In this document: positions 18,272 to 27,751 of the stretch, one piece after another
Layout: each line of letters begins with the position of its first letter
Position numbering within the stretch: the stretch's first letter is position 1
NCBI RefSeq assembly: GCF_900107275.1
Contig: NZ_FNPI01000005.1
Location: forward strand, 1-64,000
DNA: 64,000 nt
Source: Evansella caseinilytica
GTDB taxonomy: Bacteria > Bacillota > Bacilli > Bacillales > Salisediminibacteriaceae
Direction of reading: 5' to 3'
Program-made: the position numbers and the translations under genes
Notes under the pieces: model-generated
The model's input: only the letters and a program-made list of their open reading frames with translations
Told to the model about the DNA's origin: nothing
Database searches by the model: none

Positions 18272-18360
18272 GTTCAAAAAGAGCCGGTCGAACTGTCGCA
18301 GGCAGCAACGCAGCTCTTGACCGCGACCTTCGGAGGCACTGTTTCCTGAACTTTTCGAAC
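18272..18360. repeat. Degenerate family A repeat upstream of pucR
   Basis: GTTCAAAAAGAGCCGG at the left and ACTGTTTCCTGAACTTTTCGAAC at the right match the family A termini. The middle (gcaggcagcaacgcagctcttgac) is diverged. The copy ends 26 nt upstream of the pucR start and therefore lies in its leader. Confidence 0.6.
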
Positions 18361-18454
18361 ATTTTCTTTTTAAAAATTTTAATACATGCTTGTCAATTGT
18401 TCAAGTGTGGAATGACAGTAATTGTTAAATCAAGCAGGCAAACTGCGCTTCCGC

Positions 18455-19105
18455 TCAATCAACCTCTTTTATATCGAAGGAAACGACTCGGTTCGTTCTC
18501 TGATTGTAAATCACACTTCCCCTCACGGTGATTTGTTCCTGAGGAGATTGCAATTGAAATTCATACGTTTCCCTTGTTTGCTGCGGAGACAGCTGCCTTT
18601 TTTCAACTTCCTGATAATTGATGACGTTGTAGCCTGGATAGGCCGTTTGCATCATCCCTAAAACATACGAATCCCAGCCCTCCTGTTCGGAATCAGCTTC
18701 AGGAATAACCTCGACATCGATGACCCCTTCATTGATATTTGCACCTAATGCCTCAAATGCGTTGCGATGCAAATTGACATTTGTCTGCGGATATCCTGTA
18801 ATCTTATCGACAACCATTACCGATATTTCGTTGCCCGGAGCAGCAAGCGTCCGGATTCTCAGCCGTTCCCCACAGCGATACGGTGCATTTGTAGCCACCG
18901 CCGCCGTCATAAAACGATTCTCCGACCATGGTATGCCACAGCGCGTTGCCGCTCCCCCATCTGTCCAGGTTGCCTGCCCTCTGACACGCCGCTGCCGTTC
19001 CATGGATGAAGAAGCGGAATGATCGTAATCATAATACGGCTGGCCTCGGTATGGCTGGTTTACATATTGACTTGTATTTGGCATATAACTATATGGATAA
19101 AACAA
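18455..19105 (-). CDS. Secreted-type RlpA/DPBB-like protein with DUF3889-like C terminus
   Basis: A protein of about 216 residues. A Tyr/Pro/Gln-rich N-terminal stretch (residues 1-45) is followed by a double-psi beta-barrel-like domain (about 45-130: ATWTDGGAATRCGIPWSENRFMTAA, then PGNEISVMVVDKITG). A C-terminal module (about 145-216: SYVLGMMQTAYPGYNVINYQ) resembles DUF3889/YqzG. The start is taken as TTG at 19105 because AGGAGGAG sits 5 nt upstream; the frame extends to 19183 without a ribosome site. No classical signal peptide is visible with this start, so localisation is uncertain. Some related Bacillus proteins are spore- or wall-associated. Confidence 0.75.
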   Translation of the reverse strand: MFYPYSYMPNTSQYVNQPYRGQPYYDYDHSASSSMERQRRVRGQATWTDGGAATRCGIPWSENRFMTAAVATNAPYRCGERLRIRTLAAPGNEISVMVVDKITGYPQTNVNLHRNAFEALGANINEGVIDVEVIPEADSEQEGWDSYVLGMMQTAYPGYNVINYQEVEKRQLSPQQTRETYEFQLQSPQEQITVRGSVIYNQRTNRVVSFDIKEVD

Positions 19106-19230
19106 GTTTACTCCTCCTGTCATCAACTGTTGTTTAATACCATATGCGCCAAAAACTGACCCGTGACAGAAGTGGATAGGCACTCCTCGCTGCCAGCAGC
19201 AAAAAATCTCAGACGCTTAAGGAGATCAAG

Positions 19231-20616
19231 ATGAACCATTACGACCAATACCGGATTGAAAAAGATACTTTAGGTGAAATAAGCGTTCCGATAACAGCAT
19301 ATTACGGGGCACAGACACAGCGTGCTGTGAACAACTTCCAAATCAGCGGCATCCGGCTGCCCCGCTCCTTTATCAGAGCACAGGGGATCATTAAAGCAGC
19401 TGCGGCCGCGGCAAATATGGAGCTTGGCCTGCTCTCCGGCGACATCGGGAAGGTCGTTATTGAAGCGGCGGAAGAAGTGATTGCCGGGAAATGGGATGCC
19501 CATTTTGTCGTCGATATTTATCAGGCGGGAGCAGGAACATCGCAAAACATGAATGTCAATGAAGTCATTGCCAACCGCGCGGCTGAAATATCCGGAGCTC
19601 CGTTAAGCTCCCATCCTATTCACCCAAACGATCACGTCAACATGTCTCAATCGACTAACGACACCTTTCATGCAGCAATCAATATCGCCGCGGCGGAAAA
19701 CATCGTCCACCGACTTCTTCCGGCGTTAACCAACTTACAGCAGGAACTGGATCAAAAAGCAGCGGTGTTGATGCCGATCTTAAAATCGGGAAGAACCCAT
19801 TTACACGATGCCGTTCCAATACGATTGGGACAGGAATTTTCCGGATACGGCGAAACCATTCATACCACCAGCCGTCACCTTGAACAGGCAACCGACGCCT
19901 TGTATGAAATCGGATTAGGCGGCAACGCCATCGGAACAAAAAACAACGTAAATCCGGCATATATTCCGAAAATCATTGACGAAGTACGTGATCGTACGGG
20001 CTTACCGTTCCGGCAGCCTGTAAACATCTTTCAATTCATGCAAAATACCGCTGCCCCGATTCGAACGATGCTGGTGCTGAAAGAGCTCGCCGTCCATCTG
20101 ATTAAAATAACCAGTGACTTGCGGTTGCTGAGCTCAGGGCCGCGAACCGGGCTAGCTGAAATCATCCTTCCTCCAGTGCAGCCGGGATCAACGATCATGC
20201 CTGGAAAAATCAATCCAGCCATTTTAGAAATGACCCATATGGTCTGCTGTCAAGTGATCGGTTATGAAGCAGCCGTCGCTACCGCCGGAATTTCCGGCCA
20301 ACTGGAAATTAATGTGATGATGCCGGTCGTTGCATATACGCTATTGCAATCCATCGATATTTTGGCCAATGCGGTCGCGACGCTGACTGCGAAATGCATC
20401 AACGGAATCGAGGCAAACGAACATATATGCAGACATTGGATGGAAGCAAGCCTTGGACTTGTGACCGGCTTAAGCCCGATCCTTGGCTACGATCTTGCTT
20501 CCACGATCGGCAAGCTGGCGGACGAGCAAAATAAAACAATCAAGCAAATATTACAGGAAAAAGGACTGTTTACGGTTGAAACAGAAAAAGCATTGCATCC
20601 CGAAGAAATGCTTTAA
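19231..20616 (+). CDS. Aspartase/fumarase-superfamily lyase (aspartate ammonia-lyase-like)
   Basis: The 461-residue enzyme has the superfamily signature GSTIMPGKINP near residue 325. Conserved blocks are QAGAGTSQNMNVNEVIANRAAE, HPNDHVNMSQSTNDTFH and GRTHLHDAVPIRLGQEFSGY. The AGAGTS block resembles aspartase, while MPGK resembles fumarase and the NAIGTKNNVNP loop is divergent. I therefore call it aspartase-like without fixing the substrate. It would release fumarate from aspartate or a related amino acid. AAGGAG lies about 7 nt before the ATG. It is divergent from the DPBB protein and next to the PucR/racemase/OPT cluster. Confidence 0.85.
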   Translation: MNHYDQYRIEKDTLGEISVPITAYYGAQTQRAVNNFQISGIRLPRSFIRAQGIIKAAAAAANMELGLLSGDIGKVVIEAAEEVIAGKWDAHFVVDIYQAGAGTSQNMNVNEVIANRAAEISGAPLSSHPIHPNDHVNMSQSTNDTFHAAINIAAAENIVHRLLPALTNLQQELDQKAAVLMPILKSGRTHLHDAVPIRLGQEFSGYGETIHTTSRHLEQATDALYEIGLGGNAIGTKNNVNPAYIPKIIDEVRDRTGLPFRQPVNIFQFMQNTAAPIRTMLVLKELAVHLIKITSDLRLLSSGPRTGLAEIILPPVQPGSTIMPGKINPAILEMTHMVCCQVIGYEAAVATAGISGQLEINVMMPVVAYTLLQSIDILANAVATLTAKCINGIEANEHICRHWMEASLGLVTGLSPILGYDLASTIGKLADEQNKTIKQILQEKGLFTVETEKALHPEEML

Positions 20617-20646
20617 ACGTGCATTCAAACAGGAGCAACGCTTTTC

Positions 20647-21411
20647 TTACAGGGCGTCGGGAACAAGCGTCATCGCAACAGGACAATGATCGCTTCTCAG
20701 CACCTCCGGATGAATTTCCGCGGAACGGATCGCTTTCTTTAAGGAAGCGGAAACAATAAAATAGTCGATTCTCCAGCCAATATTGCGTGCGCGGACGTTA
20801 TTCATATATGACCACCATGTATACGCTCCTTCCCTATCCGGGTGTAACAACCGGAAGGAATCGACATAGCCGCATGCTAAAAATGCTGACATCCTTTCCC
20901 GTTCTTCCTTGGTAAATCCGGAATTTTTCGCGTTTGCCTTCGGGTTTTTCAAATCGATTGCTTGATGTGCCACATTAAGATCACCGCAAAGGACAACCGG
21001 CTTCCGCTGATCCAGTTCGTTGATATATGCCAGCAGATCCTTCTCCCATTCCAGCCGATAGTCAAGCCTGGACAAATCCCGCCTGGAGTTCGGGGTATAG
21101 ACGGTAACAAAGTAAAATGCCGGAAACTCCAGCGTAATCAGCCGACCTTCCGTGTCATGCTTGGCAATCCCCATTCCATAGCGAACGGACAGCGGCTTTT
21201 TCTTTGTAAAAATAGCGGTGCCTGAATAGCCTTTCCTCTCGGCGCAATTCCAGTACTGCTCATAGCCCGGCAGCTCCAGTGCAAGCTGCCCTGCCTGCAA
21301 CTTAGTTTCCTGTATCGCAAAAATATCTGCGTCGATTTCCGTAAAATAATTTAAAAATCCCTTTTTTACACAAGCACGTATTCCATTAACATTCCAAGAA
21401 ATCAGTTTCAT
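20647..21411 (-). CDS. exoA: Exodeoxyribonuclease III / AP endonuclease ExoA
   Basis: A 254-residue member of the exonuclease III family. Catalytic blocks are SWNVNGIRA (Asn7), IQETKLQ (Glu36 region), GDLNVAH (Asp/Asn near 145) and IDYFIVS ... SDHCPV (His near 245). It incises abasic sites in base-excision repair and matches B. subtilis ExoA in length. The start has AAAGG 9 nt upstream. It converges with the lyase gene across only 30 nt. A short imperfect stem at 20587-20614 overlaps the lyase 3' end but has no T run. Confidence 0.96.
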   Translation of the reverse strand: MKLISWNVNGIRACVKKGFLNYFTEIDADIFAIQETKLQAGQLALELPGYEQYWNCAERKGYSGTAIFTKKKPLSVRYGMGIAKHDTEGRLITLEFPAFYFVTVYTPNSRRDLSRLDYRLEWEKDLLAYINELDQRKPVVLCGDLNVAHQAIDLKNPKANAKNSGFTKEERERMSAFLACGYVDSFRLLHPDREGAYTWWSYMNNVRARNIGWRIDYFIVSASLKKAIRSAEIHPEVLRSDHCPVAMTLVPDAL

Positions 21412-21530
21412 AACGACGACCTTTCTCCATATTTTTAAGTTCCTTCACTAGCGCGCTTTTCACCACATCACCGTAAATATAAAAAAGGTATTCGCAAAGC
21501 AGCCTTTGTTTGCGGATACCTTTCCCTGTA

Positions 21531-22154
21531 TTACGACGACATCCATTTCGGCGGTGTGTTCTTGTCCCAGTAAACATCTCCGATTTGATAATGCTCTTCA
21601 AAGTTGTCAGCGGACAAATGATAGTGAAAATGAAACCAGTAACCGTCCCGCGGGCGATTGTCCCGGCGAACGTCAAATCTTGCAATTTCTTCCTGCGAAC
21701 GATGATCATAAAGGCTGAAAATTCTTTCCCCGTATCCTTGAGCAGGCTGCTGCGATATACCGTAGTATTGAAACTCCTCTTCTCCTGCTTCAAGCAAAAG
21801 CATCTGAATGACCTCTTGAATATTCGGAACGATTGTTTCCGTCACATCCGCTTCCACTTGCCGGAAGATTTTCGGACCAAGCTTATACAACGTCTGCTCC
21901 GCGGCCTGCGCTTTAAACATCGTCAGTAGGGAGGTACCGGTATCGGCGTCGGCGCTGTCCGCCTCCGCAGTTTCCCCGTCCTCTTCCTCGACAATTTCAG
22001 GAACAGTCGGTGAAACATCACCAACATCTCCGGTGGAGGAAACCACCTCATTCCTCTCGGCGTGGGCATCCAAATACGTCGGCGGGATAAATACTCCAAG
22101 CGTCATAAATGTAATCAGGATAACGGATATTTTTCTAAACCATAGCTTCATCAT
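21531..22154 (-). CDS. ypjP: YpjP-like secreted protein
   Basis: A protein of about 207 residues with an N-terminal signal segment (MMKLWFRKISVILITFMTLG). An acidic low-complexity stretch (about 35-70) follows, then a conserved C-terminal domain with YGERIFSLYDHRSQEEIARF, NRPRDGYWFHFHYHL and the terminal WDKNTPPKWM. These blocks are typical of Bacillus YpjP, whose role is unknown. The start is ATG 22154 or 22151 behind GGGAG; the frame extends further without a ribosome site. Confidence 0.85.
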   Translation of the reverse strand: MMKLWFRKISVILITFMTLGVFIPPTYLDAHAERNEVVSSTGDVGDVSPTVPEIVEEEDGETAEADSADADTGTSLLTMFKAQAAEQTLYKLGPKIFRQVEADVTETIVPNIQEVIQMLLLEAGEEEFQYYGISQQPAQGYGERIFSLYDHRSQEEIARFDVRRDNRPRDGYWFHFHYHLSADNFEEHYQIGDVYWDKNTPPKWMSS

Positions 22155-22519
22155 CGATTTCTCCCTGTCTACGTCCTTCTCTCTTATTCTAGCATGACAG
22201 AGAACAGAAAAGCTACAGCGGTGTTTCATTCTTTAATTTTATCTCCCATTCTAGTAAAATATTATTACACAAGATAATATGACCACCTCTTAGTTGCAAG
22301 TGCCACCATAGAGTCAAGATCCGCGGGTATTGCGGAAAATAATTTCCATAAACAGGGAAGCTCTGTCTACATATTCGTGTTTGTTCAAGGCTCTTTTATT
22401 TTCAAATGACAGCCCAAAAGCAACAAAATTTACAAAAACAGCCTTGTTCATAAAGGAGGACATCACAGCACCAAGAAGTGTTCACAGATAAAATCGATTT
22501 TCAAAAGGGGAGAGCATAC
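22155..22519. other. Intergenic region ypjP - fabF
   Basis: This 365-nt divergent interval has no gene. It is AT-rich. A family A fragment at 22446-22481 (GTTCATAAAGGAGGACATCACAGC...) lies 39 nt before the fabF start. No FapR operator comparable with the fabI one was found, and no clear promoter could be fixed. Confidence 0.6.
22446..22481. repeat. Family A repeat fragment upstream of fabF
   Basis: The stretch follows the family A 5' sequence (GTTCAAAAAGGAGGACATAACAGCGACAAGAAG in full copies, broken here by a few changes) for about 35 nt and then diverges. It brings an AAAGGAGG motif into the fabF leader, although fabF itself uses a separate ribosome site at about 22506. Confidence 0.55.
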
Positions 22520-23755
22520 ATGAGAAAACGCGTTGTTGTCACAGGACTGGGAGCGATCACTCCTTTGGGAAATGATCTGAAAACAACATGGACCAGCATC
22601 CAAAACGGCGTTTCAGGAATTGCACCGATTACAAGAATCGATACAGAAAAATTCAATGTAAAAGTTGCAGGAGAAGTGAAAGGTTTCTCTCCAACGGAAT
22701 TTATTGATCAAAAAGAAGCAAGAAGAATGTCGCGCTTCATTCATTTTGCCATCGCCGCGAGCCAAATGGCGGTGAAGGATGCAGGAATCCGTATCGGTGA
22801 AACTGTGCACTCTGAAAGAACAGGGATATGGATCGGTTCCGGGATCGGCGGATTGGATGAATTTGAAGTGCAGCATAAACGGTTTTTAAATAAAGGGCCG
22901 AAACGGGTGAGCCCGTTTATCATTCCCATGTTTATTCCCGATATGGCATCGGGGCGGGTTTCGATCGAATTAGGGGCAAAAGGGATTACCAACTGCTCGG
23001 TTACCGCTTGTGCCTCCGGAGCAAACTCGATCGGGGATGCTTTCCGGGTCATTCAAAACGGGGAGGCGGATGTTATGATCGCCGGCGGCTCGGAGGCGGC
23101 GATTACAGAAATGACAATTGCTGGATTTTCCAACATGACCGCCCTTTCCACGAATCCTGATCCAGATTCGGCAAGCCGCCCGTTTGACAAACACCGGGAC
23201 GGATTCGTGATCGCGGAAGGTGCGGGCATTTTAATCTTGGAAGAACTTGAGCATGCCCTAGCCCGTGGCGCAAAAATATACGGGGAACTAGCCGGCTACG
23301 GCGCAACAGGAGATGCTTATCATATAACGACGCCTGCAGAAGACGGCGAAGGGGGACAGCGGGCGATGAAATTAGCCATGAAAGATGGTAAGCTGTCACC
23401 GCAAGACGTTGATTATATCAATGCCCATGGTACCTCCACCTATTACAATGACCTGTATGAATCCAAAGCGATCAAAGCGGTTTTCGGTAAACATGCCTAT
23501 GAACTCGCTGTAAGCTCGACGAAATCAATGACCGGTCATTTGCTTGGAGCAGCCGGTGCGATTGAAGCGATTTTCTCGCTGCTTTCCATCAAGGATGGTA
23601 TCATTCCGCCCACAATGCATTACCAAACACCCGATGAAGAGCTCGACTTAAACTATGTCCCAAATAAACCGCAGGCAGGCGATGTCCGGATCGTGCTTTC
23701 TAATTCTTTAGGCTTTGGAGGTCATAACGTTACGCTGGCATTTAAAAAATATTGA
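22520..23755 (+). CDS. fabF: Beta-ketoacyl-ACP synthase II FabF
   Basis: A 411-residue condensing enzyme of fatty-acid elongation. The catalytic triad is complete: Cys164 in TACASGANS, His303 in [11 protein letters not shown] and His340 in [12 protein letters not shown]. It condenses malonyl-ACP with acyl-ACP in the cytoplasm. The ATG at 22520 is chosen over 22478 because AAGGGGAG lies just upstream and the extra N terminus matches no family sequence. It stands alone here, without fabH upstream. A family B half-hairpin begins a few bases after its stop. Confidence 0.97.
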   Translation: MRKRVVVTGLGAITPLGNDLKTTWTSIQNGVSGIAPITRIDTEKFNVKVAGEVKGFSPTEFIDQKEARRMSRFIHFAIAASQMAVKDAGIRIGETVHSERTGIWIGSGIGGLDEFEVQHKRFLNKGPKRVSPFIIPMFIPDMASGRVSIELGAKGITNCSVTACASGANSIGDAFRVIQNGEADVMIAGGSEAAITEMTIAGFSNMTALSTNPDPDSASRPFDKHRDGFVIAEGAGILILEELEHALARGAKIYGELAGYGATGDAYHITTPAEDGEGGQRAMKLAMKDGKLSPQDVDYINAHGTSTYYNDLYESKAIKAVFGKHAYELAVSSTKSMTGHLLGAAGAIEAIFSLLSIKDGIIPPTMHYQTPDEELDLNYVPNKPQAGDVRIVLSNSLGFGGHNVTLAFKKY

Positions 23756-23759
23756 TGAT

Positions 23760-23796
23760 TGTTCCAAAAGACCGGTTTTTATCTTTTGAACACGCT
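23760..23796. repeat. Family B hairpin remnant after fabF
   Basis: TGTTCCAAAAGACCGG and ATCTTTTGAACA form an imperfect version of the family B terminal hairpin, starting within 5 nt of the fabF stop codon. The rest of the family B body is absent. Sequence from 23800 to 24019 contains a weak GC-rich run and no gene. Confidence 0.55.
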
Positions 23797-24019
23797 CTAT
23801 TAGCGTGTTTGCCGCACTTTTGACAGGTCAAGCACATCCTTTCAGCCCTCTCCCTTAAACGAGTTTGGAGGGGGCTGTTTTCGCCAGGCAATTTTTTAAA
23901 GGAAGCTTGCTAATGTCTTTTAGGCCGCAAGCATAGCAAGGTTTGCCCTCTACGCTAGCAATGCGTAAAGGTTTTGGAACTGAAAACAGCCGTACAGACA
24001 AATGATTTTGTCTTGAAAA

Positions 24020-24225
24020 GGTGGTGTCTCAAAAGGGTGTTTTTTCCCTTTTGAGACACCACCGAAGCAATGAGCCATACTTTACCGAGAAGCTACGCTT
24101 TGTCTCATTGTGTCATCGCGCGCGATGAATGGCACTTGGATCGACATCAGTGCAATACTGGCAGAGGAAGAGACAAGCACGGAGCCATTGCACTGATATA
24201 TTTTAAAATAGTTTTCGCTTTTGAC
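24020..24225. repeat. Family C repeat, copy 2, with perfect 18-bp hairpin
   Basis: GGTGGTGTCTCAAAAGGG pairs perfectly with its complement around a tgtttttt loop (24020-24063). The body contains gcaatgagccatac, cgcgcgatgaatggcact and GAGGAAGAGACAAGCACGGAGC, shared with the copy at 5675-5960. A compensatory A-T to G-C change relative to copy 1 keeps the stem intact. Confidence 0.75.
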
Positions 24226-24294
24226 ACAGCCCCAAAAGCAATATAGTTTCCGAAAGCAGCCTTTCTCAAAAAGCGGAAGAACTTCGCACATTGA

Positions 24295-25020
24295 CTACAC
24301 CATGTCAACCATTGAAGCTGCCGTCACTGTTATTTTTGACTCGCTGGCTGGATGTCTCGGAATAAATCGAACCATTTTTTCTTTCCCCGGTAAAAGATCA
24401 AAAAAATTCGCTGTAAAATACCCCTCTTCCTCCGTCGCCAGCCAAACTTGTTTTGCGAATGCATCCGCCGATATTTTGAATTGATGCGGTTCGTCCGTTC
24501 CCTTTACCTTCACCGTTGCCTTCGGCGGATCCATATCTTTCGTACAAACAAAGTAGTAATATTTTTCGTCAATGTGCCGATCATTCACCGTTAATTCAGC
24601 TGAGACGACGACCTTGGCCGGCTCGTAATTAGCCAACCAGTCCGTCAAATGAACTGTGGCCGCCACTTCGCTTTGATTATTTGGCACTGTCACATCAAAT
24701 AATGCTTCTTCAAGTAAGCTGCCATTTAATTCATATAATCGAATAACAAGCTCCCCCGTTTCCGTTTTCCGATGATCGGAAATGAGATACACTTTCAAGG
24801 CATTGCCATCGCGCTCAAATGAAACAGCGACATCTTTCAAGCTCTCTTTTGCCCGATAGTGCAACGCTTTCCAGCGACCATCATACTCCAGACTCGACCA
24901 GGAAGCAACCGGCCAGCGGTCATTCATTTGCCAGTACAGTGTTCCCATACAGTACGGTTTATGACGGCGATGGACTTCCTTCCATCGCACGTGTGATCCC
25001 TTCCGCCTGAAGAACCTGAC
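24295..25020 (-). pseudogene. Remnant of a GH2 beta-mannosidase (C-terminal quarter, frameshifted)
   Basis: The reading frame CMGTLYWQMNDRWPVASWS ... DGRWKALHY and the following beta-sandwich domain are the C-terminal part of a family 2 beta-mannosidase. Just upstream, SQVLQAEGITRAMEG continues the homology in another frame, so a frameshift lies at about 24965-24985. Homology stops near 25020, so roughly the first 600 residues, including the catalytic glutamates, are missing. No ribosome site is present. This is a decayed gene, perhaps reduced by deletion; repeat copies flank it on one side. Confidence 0.85.
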
Positions 25021-25101
25021 TCATTTACAAAAAGCAGATTATTGCTGTCATCCGTAACATCGGCCAATAAGGTACAATATTGTAATAAAAAATCCTCAAT
25101 C

Positions 25102-25137
25102 AAAAAAAAGGCGCCTACAATTATAGACGCCTTTTTT
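25102..25137 (-). terminator. Intrinsic terminator of the dCache chemoreceptor gene
   Basis: On the minus strand GGCGTCTA pairs with TAGGCGCC (one G-T pair) around a 6-nt loop and is followed by eight T residues. It lies about 70 nt beyond the stop of the chemoreceptor gene. Confidence 0.85.
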
Positions 25138-25204
25138 CTTCATCTTGTATCCTCGATAATAAATGACGATTATTCGTTACCACCATCTGTACCGAGAAGA
25201 GTCA

Positions 25205-26992
25205 TCAGTTAAATCGATCCATTTCCTTTTCCAGCTTCTTAACCGCCCCGTTCAGGTCATCTGTTAATTGCAGAAGATATTCCATGGATTTTTTTTGTTC
25301 TTCTGTCGTTGCAGAAACCTCCTCGGCGCTGGCTGCCGTTTCCTGACTGATCGAGGACATCTCATCAACCGATTGCATCATTTCCTCTTTGCGGGCGTTT
25401 AATCGCTGCAAAGATTCGCGAACGTTTGCCACCATTTCGTTCGTCCCCTTTACATTTGCGCTGATGGACTGAAATGATTCCTTTGTCGCAAGCACCGTAC
25501 TGCTTTGCTGAGCTACCATTTCTGTATATTCCGACATGCTCGTGTTGCTGTCCTCCACCTTCGCCTGTATCTCCTTGATCAACTGCTCGATTTGCTGGGC
25601 AGAGTGGTTCGATTGCTCGGCAAGCTTTCGAACCTCATCGGCAACGACGGCGAAGCCTTTTCCGTGCTCTCCGGCCCTTGCCGCTTCAATCGCCGCGTTC
25701 AATGCCAATAAATTTGTCTGATCCGATAAATCCGTGATCAGCTGGGTAATATCGCCGATTTTTTTCGAGGTATCGTTCAATTCATTAATATTTGTCAGTG
25801 ATTCCGCATTTTTCTGTGCCCCTTGTTCGGACAGAGTATGGAGAATGTTCAACGTTTGTTCTCCCTCTTTACTCAACGCATTCGTGTGTTCTGAAACCTC
25901 GACGATCTTTTGAATGCTTTGTTGCAATTCCTCCAGCATCGTGCTTAAATCATTCACTGTATCTGCATTTTTTTCCGCAGATTCCGCCTGCACGGAGGCA
26001 CCGGCAGCAATTTCACCGACGGCGCTTGTCACATCGTTGAACTGCTGGGCGTAAGTGGTTGCCTGCTCATTTAAACTTTCAGCAGAACCGTTCACCGTGC
26101 CAGCAACATGTTTCACTTCTGACAACAGCGCCTGCCATTTTTTCCCCATCGTATTCAGCTTGGCAGCCAGTCCCGACAATTCATCCTTTCCACGTGCTTC
26201 CGTCCGGTATGAAAGATTCCCTTCTTCAAAGGCCTGCATGCCTTTTTCAATGCTAGTCAGTTTTTTCGAGAAACTGCGGATAAAGAAAAAGATAACAACG
26301 GCGCCGACGATGACCGAAAGAACGATCGTGAATATCGTATTGTAAGTAATGCTCTTATGCATCAGGCTCGACATTTGATTCAAATCAAAATCAATTCCGA
26401 CTACGGCGGTTACTTCATTGCCCTCCACAATCGCTTTCGCATAAGTAATCGTGGAATTGCCTGTACTAGCATCCATATACGGCTCCGTCCACACCACGCC
26501 TCCCGGCTGCGCCAACGCCAGCTGGTACCAATCCCTACTTCGCGGATCGTAGTCTGAAAGGTCAACAGAGCTTGGCGGCACAGGATTTAAATAAAATTGA
26601 CCATCATTTCCACCGATAAAGGTATTCAAAATAAATTCATGCTCGGTGTATTCTTGAAAAAATGTTTCATAGTAAGCAGCTTTTTCAGGAGTGGACGCCG
26701 CTGGCAGATGCTGAAATGCTGCAGCGTCCACGCTTTGAGAAGGAATGTCATAAGAATGAATAAGTGCTGCTTCCTGTTCACTTAACTCAATGATCATCGC
26801 TTCCGCTTCAGAAAAAAACTGCTTAAAGTATTTCGACAGCGATTCCAGTTCTTCCTTTGAACCTGTAACAGAAGTATATTCCAATACTTGCGATTCTTTG
26901 TAAGTAAGAACGCCTAACAGCACACTTGGCAAAATAAGTGCCAAAAGTATAACGATGACCAACCGAACTTTAATGCTTGTGAAAAACTTCAT
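25205..26992 (-). CDS. dCache-domain methyl-accepting chemotaxis protein, predicted amino-acid sensor
   Basis: The 595-residue receptor has membrane helices at about 8-30 and 222-245 flanking a double-Cache ectodomain. HAMP and the signalling domain with [21 protein letters not shown] follow. The ectodomain shows the amino-acid-binding pattern: Tyr148, Arg153, Trp155, Tyr156 (in YDPRSRDWY), Tyr172 and Asp174 (in EPYMD), and Asp201 (in GIDFD). These are the positions that define the dCache_1AA group in receptors such as PctA. The ATG at 26992 has GGAGGG 6 nt upstream. Ligand specificity within amino acids is not predictable here. Confidence 0.92.
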   Translation of the reverse strand: MKFFTSIKVRLVIVILLALILPSVLLGVLTYKESQVLEYTSVTGSKEELESLSKYFKQFFSEAEAMIIELSEQEAALIHSYDIPSQSVDAAAFQHLPAASTPEKAAYYETFFQEYTEHEFILNTFIGGNDGQFYLNPVPPSSVDLSDYDPRSRDWYQLALAQPGGVVWTEPYMDASTGNSTITYAKAIVEGNEVTAVVGIDFDLNQMSSLMHKSITYNTIFTIVLSVIVGAVVIFFFIRSFSKKLTSIEKGMQAFEEGNLSYRTEARGKDELSGLAAKLNTMGKKWQALLSEVKHVAGTVNGSAESLNEQATTYAQQFNDVTSAVGEIAAGASVQAESAEKNADTVNDLSTMLEELQQSIQKIVEVSEHTNALSKEGEQTLNILHTLSEQGAQKNAESLTNINELNDTSKKIGDITQLITDLSDQTNLLALNAAIEAARAGEHGKGFAVVADEVRKLAEQSNHSAQQIEQLIKEIQAKVEDSNTSMSEYTEMVAQQSSTVLATKESFQSISANVKGTNEMVANVRESLQRLNARKEEMMQSVDEMSSISQETAASAEEVSATTEEQKKSMEYLLQLTDDLNGAVKKLEKEMDRFN

Positions 26993-27294
26993 TTTGTCCC
27001 TCCGAACTATATACAGAATGTTTTGATAAGTAATAACATTCATCTTAATACATCGAATGTCCTAGTGTACAGGGACTATTCAACATCCATTTTTTTTATA
27101 AAAAGCAACTAAGGTAACGAAATCAGCCGTTTATAAAAAAGCGAAGGGTTTTCATTTTAAAAAACTTAAAATTAGTTGTATAATTTCAATAAATTCTCAC
27201 AATATATTGTTATTATTTGGAATATGCTGAAAGTGAAGGTCTTCAGCACCACGGATAAACGAACCGGCTTTACCAATTGAAGGGAGGGAACGGC
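26993..27294. other. Divergent intergenic region with no recognised signal
   Basis: About 300 nt of AT-rich sequence lies between the chemoreceptor and the small + strand gene. I looked for a sigma-D (motility) promoter of the TAAA-N15-GCCGATAT type on the minus strand and did not find a convincing one. Confidence 0.5.
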
Positions 27295-27477
27295 ATGGAC
27301 GTTCAGGAAAAATTAAATGCGGTTGATATCGTATTACGGAGCATTGACCATGCGAAGCTGTTTTTAACAGAGGGCTATAAAATAATTACCGACCCTGCAA
27401 ATGAAGTTTTTCTGCTCATCCCCGAAAGTAAAGTGGAAGAATCCAAACACTTAGGTTATGTAGTAATAGAAGATTGA
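27295..27477 (+). CDS. Small protein of unknown function, 60 residues
   Basis: MDVQEKLNAVDIVLRSIDHA starts an alpha/beta-looking cytoplasmic protein that ends LGYVVIED. The ATG at 27295 has GGGAGGG about 6 nt upstream, a strong ribosome site, and the frame is clean up to the stop. I do not recognise a family. It precedes the nested stem at 27502-27586 and the yjcZ gene. Confidence 0.7.
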   Translation: MDVQEKLNAVDIVLRSIDHAKLFLTEGYKIITDPANEVFLLIPESKVEESKHLGYVVIED

Positions 27478-27501
27478 TCTATACGTATCATCCAGGACCC
27501 C

Positions 27502-27586
27502 GATGGTGAATCAAAAGGTAACGTTTTTCTCCAAGGCTTTGCCGAGACCACAGCCGTTGGAAGGACAGCCCGTTTGCTTCACCATC
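27502..27586. ncRNA. Candidate structured RNA or large nested inverted repeat
   Basis: GATGGTGAA-t-CAAA (27502-27515) pairs with TTTG-c-TTCACCATC (27573-27586): a 13-bp stem with one mismatch. Inside it, TCCAAGGC pairs with GCC-g-TTGGA around 15 nt. No T run follows on either strand, so it is not a normal terminator. The strand is unknown. It could be a small RNA, a leader of yjcZ, or a repeat remnant. Confidence 0.4.
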
Positions 27587-27751
27587 CTCCTATATGAAAT
27601 GTCTCCCGGACGTTTGGAACCTCCTCTTGTTACGCTCCAACCTATTCCTGAATAAAACCGATTTTTTAACAAGCTACCTCATCATTCATCCATACACCAC
27701 TGCAAGCAATGGCATATGCTGTTATTAAGCCTCAAGGAAGGAGGTGTCTTC

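Noticed and set aside
20587-20614. AAAGCATT / AATGCTTT stem at the end of the lyase gene
   Set aside because: It overlaps coding sequence and has no T run, so I do not call a terminator.
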